Notes under the pieces: generated by a model | The model's input: only the letters and a program-made list of their open reading frames with translations | Database searches by the model: none | What the model was told of the DNA's origin: nothing | Part shown: positions 46,714-56,554 of the stretch, piece by piece | How the letters are laid out: every line of letters begins with the position of its first letter | Numbering within the stretch: position 1 is the stretch's first letter | Position numbers and translations under genes: made by a program | DNA from: Neisseriaceae bacterium TC5R-5 | Lineage (GTDB): Bacteria; Pseudomonadota; Gammaproteobacteria; Burkholderiales; Chromobacteriaceae | DNA length: 64,000 nt | NCBI GenBank assembly: GCA_020830965.2 | Contig: JACCFC020000011.1 | Span: forward strand, 1 to 64,000 | Direction of reading: 5' to 3'

Positions 46714-47792
46714 GCCACTACTCAGCAGACTGGCTGCTGCTGGCGCTCACCCCCGGCATAGGCCCCGCCGGCTTCCTCAGGCTGATTGAGCACTTTGGCT
46801 CTGCCGAGGCCGCCGTTAGCGCCTCGCTACGCCAAACCGAAGCGCTGATTGGCCAGGCCGCCGCACAAGCACTGCACGAAACCCAAGCAGCTGCCTCCGT
46901 CAGCGCTGCCCTGGCTTGGGTGCAAGCGCCAGATTGTCAACTCATTACCCTACTGGACGACGACTACCCGTCACAACTGGCCGAAGCCAACGCCCCACCA
47001 CCACTGCTGTTTGCCCGAGGCCGTCGCGAACTGCTGCGGCAGCCCATGCTGGCCATCGTCGGTAGCCGCGCAGCCACCCCACAAGGCAAGCAAAATGCGC
47101 ATGACTTTGCTCAACAATTAGCCCAACACGGCTACAGCATTGTCAGCGGCCTGGCCAGCGGCATCGATGCCGCCGCCCATCAGGGTGCGCTCAATAGCGA
47201 TGCCTCCACGGTGGCCATTGTCGGCACCGGTATAGACAGAGTCTACCCGGCCAGCAATCGCCAACTGGCTCACCACATCGCCGAACAAGGCCTGATCTTG
47301 TCCGAGTTTGCACTGGGCCTGGGCCCACTCGCCAGCCACTTCCCACGCCGCAACCGCATCATTGCCGGCCTGAGTCGCGGCTGCCTGGTAGTAGAGGCCA
47401 ATATCGCCTCCGGCTCGCTGATTACCGCACGGCTGGCAATGGAAAACAACCGCGAAGTGATGGCCATCCCCGGCTCTATTCACAACCCGCAATCCCGTGG
47501 CTGTCACCGCCTGATCAAGGAAGGCGCCAAACTGGTGGAAACGGTAGCGGATGTACTGGAAGAGGTAGGCAAACTGGGCAGTTCACTAACAGCAGTGCCA
47601 ACGCCAGCGCCCCCTAATAACAACTCACCACTACTGGAGAGCATGGGCTCAGAACCCATCAGCATCGACCGCCTGGCCACCATCCTTGGGTTGACGGCCG
47701 GGGAGCTTTACGCGATGCTGCTCGAGCTTGAACTCAGCGGTCAGGTCGCCAGCCTGCCGGGTGGGCGCTTCCAGCGCCTGCATCATTGCTAG
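46710..47792 (+). CDS. dprA: DNA-processing protein DprA
   Basis: A 360-residue DprA/Smf protein: N-terminal helical domain, Rossmann-like DNA-binding core with AIVGSRAATPQGKQNA, VSGLASGIDAAAHQGAL and PRRNRIIAGLSRGCLVVEA, and a C-terminal winged-helix remnant (SIDRLATILGLTAGELYAMLLELELSG). It loads RecA on single-stranded DNA taken up in natural transformation. Coupled to the LysM gene. Normally followed by smg; here an unrelated gene intervenes. Confidence 0.96.
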   Translation: MSHYSADWLLLALTPGIGPAGFLRLIEHFGSAEAAVSASLRQTEALIGQAAAQALHETQAAASVSAALAWVQAPDCQLITLLDDDYPSQLAEANAPPPLLFARGRRELLRQPMLAIVGSRAATPQGKQNAHDFAQQLAQHGYSIVSGLASGIDAAAHQGALNSDASTVAIVGTGIDRVYPASNRQLAHHIAEQGLILSEFALGLGPLASHFPRRNRIIAGLSRGCLVVEANIASGSLITARLAMENNREVMAIPGSIHNPQSRGCHRLIKEGAKLVETVADVLEEVGKLGSSLTAVPTPAPPNNNSPLLESMGSEPISIDRLATILGLTAGELYAMLLELELSGQVASLPGGRFQRLHHC

Positions 47793-47813
47793 TACATTTA
47801 ATAGGCTTTGGTG

Positions 47814-48122
47814 ATGACGGACACAATTGAAAAGCAGGTGTTTGAATTAATCGAAGATTACAACGGTTATAACCTGCTAGGCAAAAGATTCAAGCTCACT
47901 CTGGACACCGATCTTTATAAAAATTTTAGAATGCTGCTAGAAGACGCCATAGAACTAAGTGAGCGCTACTTAGAATTATTTAAGATTGACCCCAGAGATT
48001 TTAATATCGTGGACTATTTTCCAAATGAAGGCGGCTTTTTAATTACTAGATTTCTGCTCCCGAAAGAAATTCGCCCGACGGGTAAAAAGCCAATCCCCTT
48101 GACGATACGAATCGTTAGTTGA
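47814..48122 (+). CDS. DUF1493-like protein inserted between dprA and smg
   Basis: A 102-residue acidic protein. KLTLDTDLYKNF, then AIELSERYLELFKIDPRDFNIVDYFPNEGG reproduces the DUF1493 order (acidic loop, helix, V/I-D..DF...YFP.EG). It is only distantly similar to the gene at 29928. It is visibly AT-rich compared with dprA, and the 182 bp after it are AT-rich as well, so I infer insertion of foreign DNA into the conserved dprA-smg junction. No partner gene like the one at 30267 is present. Confidence 0.65.
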   Translation: MTDTIEKQVFELIEDYNGYNLLGKRFKLTLDTDLYKNFRMLLEDAIELSERYLELFKIDPRDFNIVDYFPNEGGFLITRFLLPKEIRPTGKKPIPLTIRIVS

Positions 48123-48304
48123 ATCGGCCAAGACCGGATACTGGTTGTATTAAATGTATTGACGCAGAAAGATAGTCAAGTATAAGTTTTAAACAGCCAG
48201 CAACGAGCAAGCCATTTTTTATCGCAAGACTTTAAAAACAAAAAATACTAATCCTAGTTATATTAGCTTTTTAACCACTTAGCCATTCCCACTGAAAAAT
48301 ACTG

Positions 48305-48757
48305 ATGTTTGACGTACTCGCCTTTTTACTTGAACAATACCGCGCAAGCGATGTGCTGAGCAATCGTGGCCCGCTCAAGCGCCAGCTCATTTCCACCGGA
48401 TTTGAAAATGAAGAAATACAGGATGCCTTCGCTTGGCTGGAAAGCATCTGTGCCAGCAGCAGTCATAATCAGGCCGACTTGGCAGAGGGCATGCGGCTCT
48501 ACGCTGCGGCGGAGCAGAAGCATCTGGCGGTAGAGATTCGGGGGTTTATCCAGTTTCTGGAAGACCATGGGGCCTTATCGCCGCTACAGCGCGAAATAGT
48601 TCTTGATAAACTGATGGCTTTACCCCAAGAAGAAGTAAACATTGATCACACCAAGCTGATAACTCTACTGGTGTTATGGACGCAGCAAGTTGAATTACCG
48701 ATTTTACTAGGCGAAGCGTTATTGGATGCGGTGCATGGTGAGCCCACCTTGCAATAG
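48305..48757 (+). CDS. smg: Smg/DUF494-family protein
   Basis: A 150-residue Smg protein. MFDVLAFLLEQY opens the family domain, and LSPLQREIVLDKLMAL is typical of the C-terminal half. Function unknown; consistently found between dprA and topA. Ends at the terminator 48821-48849. Confidence 0.93.
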   Translation: MFDVLAFLLEQYRASDVLSNRGPLKRQLISTGFENEEIQDAFAWLESICASSSHNQADLAEGMRLYAAAEQKHLAVEIRGFIQFLEDHGALSPLQREIVLDKLMALPQEEVNIDHTKLITLLVLWTQQVELPILLGEALLDAVHGEPTLQ

Positions 48758-48820
48758 TCGTTGGATGCGGCAACAACAATCAGCGTTTTGCCACTCCAAC
48801 ACTGGCCAACAAACATCCGA

Positions 48821-48849
48821 ACAAGAGCGCCAATGCGCTCTTGTTTTTA
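48821..48849 (+). terminator. Rho-independent terminator after smg
   Basis: A perfect 10-bp repeat ACAAGAGCGC / GCGCTCTTGT with a 4-nt loop and a T-rich tail. topA, 131 bp downstream, therefore needs its own promoter. Confidence 0.92.
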
Positions 48850-48979
48850 TTTAACTGAAATTGACGCTATACCGGAAATGGCTTAAAAGCCGCTAACAAC
48901 TCTCAGCAGAGCGTTGATTGGTGACACGATGCCCTTAGCCGATGACTTAACTAACGACTGAATACACTGAAAAGACCAT

Positions 48980-51283
48980 ATGGCTTCCAAGCTCTTAATC
49001 GTTGAATCGCCGTCAAAAGCGAAAACACTCAAAAAATACCTAGGCCCGGACTTTGAAGTACTGGCCTCTTATGGCCATGTCCGTGATTTGATTCCCAAAA
49101 ATGGTGCGGTAGACCCGGAAAAAGGGTTTGCGATGAAGTACCAGCTCGTCGCTCGCAATAGCAAACATGTGGACGCCATTGTCAAAGCCGTCGGTGAAGC
49201 CGACCATATCTATCTGGCAACAGACCCGGACCGCGAAGGTGAGGCGATTTCCTGGCATTTAGTACAAATTCTAAAAAGCAAAAAACTATTGCAGGGCAAA
49301 ACGGCACAGCGAGTGGTGTTTCAAGAAATTACCAAATCTGCCGTGTTAGAGGCCATCGATAACCCACGTGAGATTGCACAGAACCTGGTCGATGCGCAAC
49401 AAACCAGACGAGCGCTCGATTATCTGGTCGGCTTCAATCTTTCACCGCTATTGTGGAAGAAAATCCGTCGTGGCTTGTCAGCAGGGCGAGTACAAAGCCC
49501 AGCCTTGCGCTTGATCTGTGAGCGTGAAAATGAGATTCGCGCCTTCGTCGAGCAGGAGTACTGGTCGATACATCTGGACAGCCACAAGAGCCGCACCAAG
49601 TTTTCCGCCAAGCTCAGCACCCTGGCGGGCACCAAACTCGATCAGTTCGACATTCCTAACGAAGCTGAACAAAATACCGTGCTAGCCAAATTGGCGGGCC
49701 ATCCCGCCGTGGTTGCCAGCATTGAAAAGAAGAAGAAAACGCGCAATCCGGCAGCACCGTTTACCACCTCCACTCTGCAACAGGAAGCGGTGCGCAAGCT
49801 GGGCATGACCACTGACCGCGCCATGCGCACAGCACAGCAACTGTACGAAGGGATTGATATCGGTCAGGGTACAGTCGGTTTGATTACCTATATGCGTACT
49901 GACTCGGTAGCGTTGGCAAACGAAGCCGTAGAGGAGATTCGCGCCTATATCGGTGATAAATTTGATAAAGACTATCTGCCGAAAAACCCGAACACCTACA
50001 AAAATAAATCCAAGAATGCCCAGGAAGCGCATGAAGCAGTACGTCCGACCTCGATTCTACGTAGCCCGGAGATGGTCAAGTCCTTCCTGAGCAGCGATCA
50101 GTTCAAGCTGTACGATATGATCTGGAAGCGTACTCTTGCCTGTCAGATGGCGGCAGCCAAATTCGACACCACCAGTGTTGACATCAACGTTGGGCCGGGC
50201 ATTTTCCGCGCTAGCGGCCAAGTACAGACTTTTGCGGGCTTCCTCGCCGTCTACGAAGAAGATGTTGATGATGCGGAAGATGAAGACAACGCCAAGCTGC
50301 CCTTGCTGGAAGAAGGCGAAAGCCTGCCGATCGACAAACTTTACGGCACACAGCATTACACCCAACCGCCCCCGCGCTTCTCAGAAGCGTCTTTGGTCAA
50401 AGCCTTGGAAGAGTTTGGCATTGGCCGCCCTTCCACTTACGCCAGTATTATTTCCACACTCAAAGACCGTGAGTATGTGATTCTCGACAAAAAGCGCTTT
50501 TTGCCGACCGACACCGGCGATATCGTCAACAAGTTTCTAACCCAGCACTTTGCGCAATACGTTGACTACAACTTCACTGCCAAGCTGGAAGACCAGTTGG
50601 ACGAGGTAGCCAATGGTCAGCGCGAGTGGATACCGGTGATGGACAACTTCTGGAAAGGGTTTTCCAAACAGGTTGCCGAAAAAGAAAGCATTCCACGCGC
50701 AGAAATCACCACGGAAAGCCTGGACGAAGCCTGCCCTAAATGTAGCCAACCGCTATCCATCAAGTTCGGCAAGCGTGGGCGCTTTATTGCCTGCACCGGC
50801 TACCCGGAATGTGATTACACCCGCAATCTGGGCGAAACGGCCGAACAGGCGGCCGAAGAGGCAGAGGCACCGACCATTGTTGAAGGACGTACTTGCCCGG
50901 AATGTAATAGCGAGTTACATATCAAGAAAGGCCGCTATGGTAAATTTATTGGCTGCGGCAATTACCCTAAGTGCAAGCACATCGAACCCTTGGAAAAACC
51001 GCGCGATACCGGCGTGGAATGTCCAAGTTGCAAAGCAGGCCAGTTAATTGAGCGTAAGAGCCGCTACGGTAAGCTATTTTACAGCTGCAATACCTATCCT
51101 AAATGCACTTACGCCACTTGGAACCCGCCACTAGCTGAGCCCTGCCCGAAATGCCAGTGGCCCATACTGACCCTCAAAACCACCAAGCGCCGAGGCACAG
51201 AAAAAGTGTGTCCGCAAAAGGAATGTGGTTATAGTGAGGTGGTAGAGCCGCCAGCCGCCAAGGAAAATCAGCAGGAATCTTGA
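48980..51283 (+). CDS. topA: DNA topoisomerase I
   Basis: A 767-residue type IA topoisomerase that relaxes negative supercoils. The TOPRIM domain begins LLIVESPSKAKTLKKYLG and includes LATDPDREGEAISWHL. The active tyrosine is Tyr304 in GLITYMRTDS. The C-terminal part carries four zinc-ribbon modules (CPKCSQPLS, CPECNSELH, CPSCKAGQL, CPKCQWPIL). Length is short of E. coli TopA (865), with fewer C-terminal repeats. The ATG lies in CATATGGCT. Confidence 0.98.
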   Translation: MASKLLIVESPSKAKTLKKYLGPDFEVLASYGHVRDLIPKNGAVDPEKGFAMKYQLVARNSKHVDAIVKAVGEADHIYLATDPDREGEAISWHLVQILKSKKLLQGKTAQRVVFQEITKSAVLEAIDNPREIAQNLVDAQQTRRALDYLVGFNLSPLLWKKIRRGLSAGRVQSPALRLICERENEIRAFVEQEYWSIHLDSHKSRTKFSAKLSTLAGTKLDQFDIPNEAEQNTVLAKLAGHPAVVASIEKKKKTRNPAAPFTTSTLQQEAVRKLGMTTDRAMRTAQQLYEGIDIGQGTVGLITYMRTDSVALANEAVEEIRAYIGDKFDKDYLPKNPNTYKNKSKNAQEAHEAVRPTSILRSPEMVKSFLSSDQFKLYDMIWKRTLACQMAAAKFDTTSVDINVGPGIFRASGQVQTFAGFLAVYEEDVDDAEDEDNAKLPLLEEGESLPIDKLYGTQHYTQPPPRFSEASLVKALEEFGIGRPSTYASIISTLKDREYVILDKKRFLPTDTGDIVNKFLTQHFAQYVDYNFTAKLEDQLDEVANGQREWIPVMDNFWKGFSKQVAEKESIPRAEITTESLDEACPKCSQPLSIKFGKRGRFIACTGYPECDYTRNLGETAEQAAEEAEAPTIVEGRTCPECNSELHIKKGRYGKFIGCGNYPKCKHIEPLEKPRDTGVECPSCKAGQLIERKSRYGKLFYSCNTYPKCTYATWNPPLAEPCPKCQWPILTLKTTKRRGTEKVCPQKECGYSEVVEPPAAKENQQES

Positions 51284-51366
51284 TCAAGCACCAAGGTTTT
51301 GATAACAGCAGCGGCTACACTGATAACTTGATCGCTAAGCTAATGTAAGCTGAAAGGAAAACCGTT

Positions 51367-52464
51367 ATGCCTATGATGAAAGCCGCTGCCTTTATTGAAC
51401 CTGGCCGAATTGAATTAGTAGAAAAGCCAATCCCCGCCGTCGGCCCCAATGACGCGCTGATTCGTATTACCACCACCACAATCTGCGGCACCGATGTTCA
51501 CATCCTAAAAGGAGAATATCCGGTAGCCAAAGGACTGACCATCGGGCATGAGCCGGTCGGTATCATCGAAAAATTGGGCAGTGCCGTGGTTGGCTATCAG
51601 GAAGGGCAGAGAGTAATCGCTGGTGCGATTTGTCCGAATTTCAACTCCTATGCCGCCATGGATGGCAACCCCTCGCAAGACGGTAGCTATCTGATTCACA
51701 GCGGCCAATGCGGCTGCCATGGCTACAAAGCCACAGCAGGCTGGCGTTTTGGCAATATGATTGATGGCACCCAGGCGGAGTACGTCCTAGTGCCGGATGC
51801 CCAAGCCAATCTGGCCCCTATTCCCGACGGCTTAAGCGACGAACAAGTGCTGATGTGCCCGGATATCATGTCCACCGGCTTCAAAGGCGCAGAAAATGCC
51901 AATATTAAAATCGGTGACACCGTTGTAATCTTTGCACAAGGCCCGATTGGCCTGTGCGCCACCGCAGGTGCTCGCCTGCTCGGTGCCAGCACCATTATTG
52001 CGGTGGACGGTAACGATGAACGCTTGGCCGTGGCCAGAAAAATGGGCGCTGATCTAACACTGAACTTTAGAAACTGCGATGTGGTGGATGAAGTGATGAA
52101 AATCACCAAAGGTCGTGGCGTAGACTCATCCATTGAAGCCCTGGGCACTCAGCAGACTTTCACCTCTGCGCTACGCGTGCTGAAACCAGGTGGCACCCTA
52201 TCTAGCCTAGGCGTTTACTCCAGCGATTTAACGATCCCGCTTTCCGCTTTTGCCGCTGGGCTGGGCGACCACAAAATCAATACCGCCCTATGCCCTGGAG
52301 GCAAGGAACGCATGCGGCGCCTGATGAGTATCATCGAATCGGAACGTATAGACTTGGGCCCCTTGGTTACCCACCACTACAAGCTGGATGATATCAGCGC
52401 AGCCTATGACTTATTTGCCAACCAACGCGATGGCGTACTCAAGATTGCCATCAAGCCACACTAA
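51367..52464 (+). CDS. Zinc-dependent alcohol dehydrogenase (TbADH-like MDR)
   Basis: A 365-residue medium-chain dehydrogenase. Catalytic zinc ligands are Cys40 (TICGTDVH), His61-Glu62 (GHEPVG) and Asp166 (CPDIMSTG), the Cys-His-Asp set of the Thermoanaerobacter secondary alcohol dehydrogenase group. The four-cysteine structural zinc lobe is missing. The Rossmann motif is FAQGPIGLCATAGARLLG. It probably oxidises secondary or short primary alcohols with NAD(P). AAAGGA precedes the ATG. Monocistronic; a GC-rich hairpin at 52479-52502 follows. Confidence 0.92.
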   Translation: MPMMKAAAFIEPGRIELVEKPIPAVGPNDALIRITTTTICGTDVHILKGEYPVAKGLTIGHEPVGIIEKLGSAVVGYQEGQRVIAGAICPNFNSYAAMDGNPSQDGSYLIHSGQCGCHGYKATAGWRFGNMIDGTQAEYVLVPDAQANLAPIPDGLSDEQVLMCPDIMSTGFKGAENANIKIGDTVVIFAQGPIGLCATAGARLLGASTIIAVDGNDERLAVARKMGADLTLNFRNCDVVDEVMKITKGRGVDSSIEALGTQQTFTSALRVLKPGGTLSSLGVYSSDLTIPLSAFAAGLGDHKINTALCPGGKERMRRLMSIIESERIDLGPLVTHHYKLDDISAAYDLFANQRDGVLKIAIKPH

Positions 52465-52684
52465 GTAGCGACAAGCAGGCGAGGCAGGCTGGTCGCCTCG
52501 CCGGTGCTATATTTGGCTACACCACTTCACGGTTTCTTTAGTGTTCTTGCAACGACAGCTCACCTGATAGCTTTTTCTGAACAGCATGTCACGCCGCGCA
52601 TGAGCAGCAACCCAAAGGATGAATACTGCCATCGAGAGTATCTAGTCATGCCATCTATTCGCTTATTAGTAGCACTGCATCAGC

Positions 52685-53509
52685 TCAGCCCGGCTGCCAA
52701 TCATGGTAGGGCCCGTGTATTTTGCTATACATAGCAGCCAGTCTGCCGCTGCTGCGCAGCTTATTGATCGCTCGTGTCAACATAGCATCTACAACATCAC
52801 CACGCGGCCCTTTGGCGATGATGAAAACATCATCGTAATCGCCAAAATGCTCCCTGTGGATATTAGTCAACGCCAACTTTTTCAATGTCAGATCCGTTTC
52901 CTCCTGCGCCCACAGAAAACCGTCGATACGTCCTCGTGCCAGCATTTTCAATGCCAGATCAACATTCTGTTCCTGCTGCACTGGGAAAGGCCAGAAGTTG
53001 GTTATTCCAACAATCACCAAACGCGGTCCGCCCGGCTTGCCAGAGCGCAACACCATCTCCCGAGTCAACGGCTTACTGGTGTTGCTATATAACACATGTG
53101 CCACCTTACCAAATGCCGTGGCACTAAAACGGTACGGCAGGCTCTCAGGCTTAACTTCGGCGTTTCGCAATGCCGGCAAATTAAGATCAGCTACCCCAGA
53201 AATAATGCCATTAACCGCTCGTTGCATTGGAAATGCCCGAATACTGATATGCACCTGCGGACTCACTTCAATGATTGCCTGCAACAAATCAATAAACGGC
53301 CCCCGACTTTCTGACTCAATCAATCCCGGCAGCAGGCCAACGTGAGCAATCAATTCGTGACGGCCAGGCGGCAGGGAGGCAATAGACTTAAACGATGCAA
53401 GAGGCGTTATTGAGTGGGCTTCTGCACAGATTAGCTTGGTAGACAATACTGCGCCCAAGATCAGTACGGCCAGCCATAGTCTGCAATGTGTACACTTAAT
53501 CTCACACAC
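52685..53509 (-). CDS. Orphan periplasmic solute-binding-like protein
   Basis: A 274-residue exported protein with a signal peptide (about 10-30, LWLAVLILGAVLSTKLICAEA). The body resembles family 3 solute-binding or transporter-like periplasmic proteins: IDLLQAIIEVSPQVHISIRAFPMQRAVNGIISGVADLNLPALRN, then a C-terminal lobe with GRIDGFLWAQEE and AINKLRSSGRLAAMYSKIHG. No permease or ATPase gene is nearby, so it could be a sensor or stand-alone binding protein. Start is GTG at 53509 with GGAGG 6 nt upstream. Confidence 0.82.
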   Translation of the reverse strand: MCEIKCTHCRLWLAVLILGAVLSTKLICAEAHSITPLASFKSIASLPPGRHELIAHVGLLPGLIESESRGPFIDLLQAIIEVSPQVHISIRAFPMQRAVNGIISGVADLNLPALRNAEVKPESLPYRFSATAFGKVAHVLYSNTSKPLTREMVLRSGKPGGPRLVIVGITNFWPFPVQQEQNVDLALKMLARGRIDGFLWAQEETDLTLKKLALTNIHREHFGDYDDVFIIAKGPRGDVVDAMLTRAINKLRSSGRLAAMYSKIHGPYHDWQPG

Positions 53510-53712
53510 TCCGTACCTCCACCAAAATGGCCGACTGCTTTGTGAACTACTAAGAAAAGTTAGCGAATCATCAGCGGCAAGCCATCACAATGCCGCAACA
53601 GAGGTTTTTGCAAAATCAAGTCATCAAGCCTGCCGAATCTGCAAGCCATGCATCCTGTTATAGCCGATTGCACCCATGCATGCTTCATTCAAATAAAACA
53701 GAACATTCACCA

Positions 53713-54552
53713 CTAAAACGCCATCGCCTCGCCCATACGCACAGAACGCGCCGGCTGCCAGACAGGATTAAACGCTGGCGCATCCGCCGGCAGTAACAGC
53801 ACCACGGTTGAACCCAGCAAAAAGCGGCCCATTTCCTCCCCTTGCTGCAAACGGATTTGCTGCTGACGATAATCCCAGCGTTGCACACTCTCATGACGCG
53901 GAGGATTCACCACCCCATGCCAAACCGTCGCCATACTGCCAACAATCGTGGCCCCGACCAACACCATCACAAACGGCCCATGTACCGAATCGAACACACA
54001 CACCACCCGCTCATTGCGGGCAAACAAACCATCCACCCCACGCGCTGTCGCTGGATTAACTGAATACAACTCACCCGGCACATAGCTCATCTCCAGCAAC
54101 TGTCCCTCACAAGGCATATGGATACGATGGTAATCACGCGGACTCAAATAAATCGTCGCAAACTGACCGCCATCAAACTGACGCGCCAACTCAACATCTC
54201 CCGCCAGCAAAGCCTGACTGGAATACGACTTACCCTTGGCCTGAAAAATCTGCCCACGCGTAATCTGGCCGAATTGGCTGATCGCACCGTCCACCGGACA
54301 CACTAGCGGAGCCGCCGCTAATGGCCGCACCTCAGGACGTAATGCCCGCGTGAAAAAATCATTAAAACTATGATACGCCAGCGGGCTACTCTGCACCGCC
54401 TCCGACATATCCACTTGATAACGCGCGATGAAACGACGAATCAGCCATTGCGTCAGCCCACGTGCCCGTAAGCTGGCAATCAAACCAAATAAGCGCGTCA
54501 ATTCCCGCTTGGGTAACACATGCTGTAACAGCACGAACAAACGCTCAGACAC
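53713..54552 (-). CDS. psd: Phosphatidylserine decarboxylase proenzyme
   Basis: A 279-residue inner-membrane enzyme that makes phosphatidylethanolamine. It self-cleaves at the LGST motif in FLLGSTVVLLLPAD near the C-terminus to form a pyruvoyl prosthetic group. DYHRIHMPCEG and NERVVCVFDSVHGPF are further signatures. The start is a GTG at 54552 with AGAGGG upstream. Divergent from leuA over a 200-bp gap. Confidence 0.96.
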   Translation of the reverse strand: MSERLFVLLQHVLPKRELTRLFGLIASLRARGLTQWLIRRFIARYQVDMSEAVQSSPLAYHSFNDFFTRALRPEVRPLAAAPLVCPVDGAISQFGQITRGQIFQAKGKSYSSQALLAGDVELARQFDGGQFATIYLSPRDYHRIHMPCEGQLLEMSYVPGELYSVNPATARGVDGLFARNERVVCVFDSVHGPFVMVLVGATIVGSMATVWHGVVNPPRHESVQRWDYRQQQIRLQQGEEMGRFLLGSTVVLLLPADAPAFNPVWQPARSVRMGEAMAF

Positions 54553-54633
54553 GGGTAGCCCTCTGACGGATTGAAAAACGCTGATTATAGCCTATCTACG
54601 CGAAGCTTCCTGCTCACTCCAACACACAAAAAC

Positions 54634-54666
54634 AGACAAAATGTCTAACAATTGCGATTGGACATT
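54634..54666. promoter_or_regulatory. Palindromic operator candidate upstream of leuA
   Basis: AATGTCTAA (54640-54648) and TTGGACATT (54658-54666) form a 27-bp inverted repeat with one mismatch. A smaller perfect palindrome AGACA-AAA-TGTCT (54634-54646) overlaps its left arm. A possible promoter, TTGCGA (54652-54657), 16 nt, TAAATA (54674-54679), lies across it, so a bound protein would block RNA polymerase. The region is shared with divergent psd. Confidence 0.5.
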
Positions 54667-54751
54667 GCATTTTTAAATAAATTGCTATTTTTATTTGACT
54701 AAACGTCGGAAAAAACATAGGATTAATGTGAATTTATTGCAGGAGCACATG

Positions 54752-56554
54752 ATGCAATTAGACATTGAACGCCTGATCTCAGATTTTGGCGGGCCAAGCA
54801 AACTGGTTACTGATCTCAATAATCTGTTCAGCGACGAACCAGTCAGCCGGGCAGCTGTTTATAAATGGCGCGAACGCGGCACCTTACCCTTGGCCCAACT
54901 TAATAAGCTGGCCGGTCTGGCCGCCAGTCAAGGCAGAAACTTTAATTTTAACGACTATCTGATCAACAACAGTGATAAGGAAACAGCCATGTCAGCAGCA
55001 GGTAACAACCGCAATATGGGTGACCGCCTTTATATTTTTGATACCACCTTGCGCGATGGTGAACAATCACCTGGCGCCGCCATGAGCAAGGAAGAAAAAA
55101 TCCGTATCGCCCGCCAGTTGGAGCGCCTGGGTGTAGATGTGATTGAAGCCGGCTTTGCCGCCGCCAGCCCCGGTGACGCCGATGCCATTCACGCTATTGC
55201 TGAAGTGATCAAAGAATCCACCGTCTGTAGTCTGGCGCGCGCTAATGAACGAGATGTACGCGCTGCTGGCGAAGCCATTCGCCCCGCGGCACATGGCCGC
55301 ATCCATACCTTCATCGCGACTAGCCCTATTCACATGGAAAAGAAGCTGCGCATGACGCCTGATGAAGTGGTCGCCGCCGCGGTAAACGCCATCAAGATCG
55401 CACGTGAATATACCGATGACGTCGAATTTTCAGCCGAGGACGCCTTGCGTTCCGACATCAATTTTCTGGCCAGAATCTTTGGCGAAGCTATTAAAGCGGG
55501 TGCCAGCACACTGAATGTTCCCGACACGGTTGGCTATGCGGTACCCCAAGTCACTGAAGCCTTCTTTCGCGAACTCATTGCCAAAACCCCTGGTGGAGAT
55601 AGCGTAATCTGGTCGGCCCACTGCCACGACGATTTAGGCATGGCGGTCGCCAATAGCTTGGCAGCAGTACTCGGCGGGGCACGCCAGGTGGAATGCACTA
55701 TCAATGGTCTAGGCGAACGGGCGGGCAATGCCAGCTTGGAAGAAATTGTGATGGCAGTTAAAACCCGTAAGGATATTTTTAAACTGGACTCCCGCGTTGA
55801 TCCGACACAGATTGTGCCAGCCTCCAAGCTGGTTTCTACTATCACTGGCTACCCGGTACAACCTAACAAAGCCATTGTTGGTGCCAACGCGTTTGCACAC
55901 GAGTCGGGTATTCATCAGGATGGTGTGCTCAAACATAGGGAAACCTACGAAATCATGTCAGCTGAATCAGTAGGCTGGAGCGCCAATCGCCTCACCTTGG
56001 GCAAACTGTCTGGCCGCAATGCCTTCCGTAGCAAACTGATTGAATTGGGCATCGTACTTGATAGCGAAGAAGCCTTGAACGCCGCGTTCGCCCGCTTCAA
56101 AGACCTGGCTGATCGCAAGCGTGAAATTTTTGATGAAGACCTGCATGCCCTGGTATCAGACGAAATAGTCGGCCAGCAGGACGACTACAAATTTGTCTCG
56201 CTGAAAGTGCAGACCGAAACCGGCGAAGCGCCAGTAGCGAATATCGTCTTCATTCATGATGGTGATGAACAACATGCCGAATCCAGTGGTTCCGGCCCAG
56301 TGGACGCCGCCTTCAAAGCGATAGAAAGCGTCACACACAGCCAGGCAGAGCTACAACTGTACTCGGTAAACGCCATTACCAAAGGCACCGAATCCCAGGG
56401 AGAAGTCACCGTACGACTGGCCCGCGATGGCCGCATCGTCAATGGCCAGGGTGCCGATACCGATGTCATCGTCGCCTCGGCCAAAGCCTATCTGTCAGCG
56501 CTAAACAAGCTGCTGAGCCAGCAGCCTAAAGTTCAGGCACAAGGCATGGTTTGA
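54752..56554 (+). CDS. leuA: 2-isopropylmalate synthase with N-terminal HTH-like domain
   Basis: First step of leucine synthesis: acetyl-CoA plus 2-oxoisovalerate gives 2-isopropylmalate. The enzyme part (from about residue 80 of 601) shows [28 protein letters not shown] (metal ligands), NGLGERAGN and the C-terminal LeuA regulatory dimer domain, the site of leucine feedback. In front of it, with no stop codon between, are about 75 residues resembling a small helix-turn-helix ([33 protein letters not shown]). CAGGAG supports the ATG at 54752; AAGGA supports a second start at 54989 giving normal-length LeuA. I recall such domains beside isopropylmalate synthases but cannot verify it. Confidence 0.93.
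   Translation: MQLDIERLISDFGGPSKLVTDLNNLFSDEPVSRAAVYKWRERGTLPLAQLNKLAGLAASQGRNFNFNDYLINNSDKETAMSAAGNNRNMGDRLYIFDTTLRDGEQSPGAAMSKEEKIRIARQLERLGVDVIEAGFAAASPGDADAIHAIAEVIKESTVCSLARANERDVRAAGEAIRPAAHGRIHTFIATSPIHMEKKLRMTPDEVVAAAVNAIKIAREYTDDVEFSAEDALRSDINFLARIFGEAIKAGASTLNVPDTVGYAVPQVTEAFFRELIAKTPGGDSVIWSAHCHDDLGMAVANSLAAVLGGARQVECTINGLGERAGNASLEEIVMAVKTRKDIFKLDSRVDPTQIVPASKLVSTITGYPVQPNKAIVGANAFAHESGIHQDGVLKHRETYEIMSAESVGWSANRLTLGKLSGRNAFRSKLIELGIVLDSEEALNAAFARFKDLADRKREIFDEDLHALVSDEIVGQQDDYKFVSLKVQTETGEAPVANIVFIHDGDEQHAESSGSGPVDAAFKAIESVTHSQAELQLYSVNAITKGTESQGEVTVRLARDGRIVNGQGADTDVIVASAKAYLSALNKLLSQQPKVQAQGMV
54977..54991 (+). promoter_or_regulatory. Internal ribosome site and start for short LeuA
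   Basis: AAGGA lies 7 nt before the in-frame ATG at 54989 (M-S-A-A-G). Initiation here would give a 522-residue enzyme without the HTH part, so one gene could make two products. Confidence 0.5.

Noticed and set aside
48880-48930. GCCGCTAACAAC stretch before topA resembling the end of the intergenic repeat
   Set aside because: Only the outer ~11 bases match and the conserved core is absent.
52479-52502. GC-rich hairpin after the alcohol dehydrogenase gene
   Set aside because: A perfect 8-bp stem but no T run; may help end transcription but is not a clear terminator.
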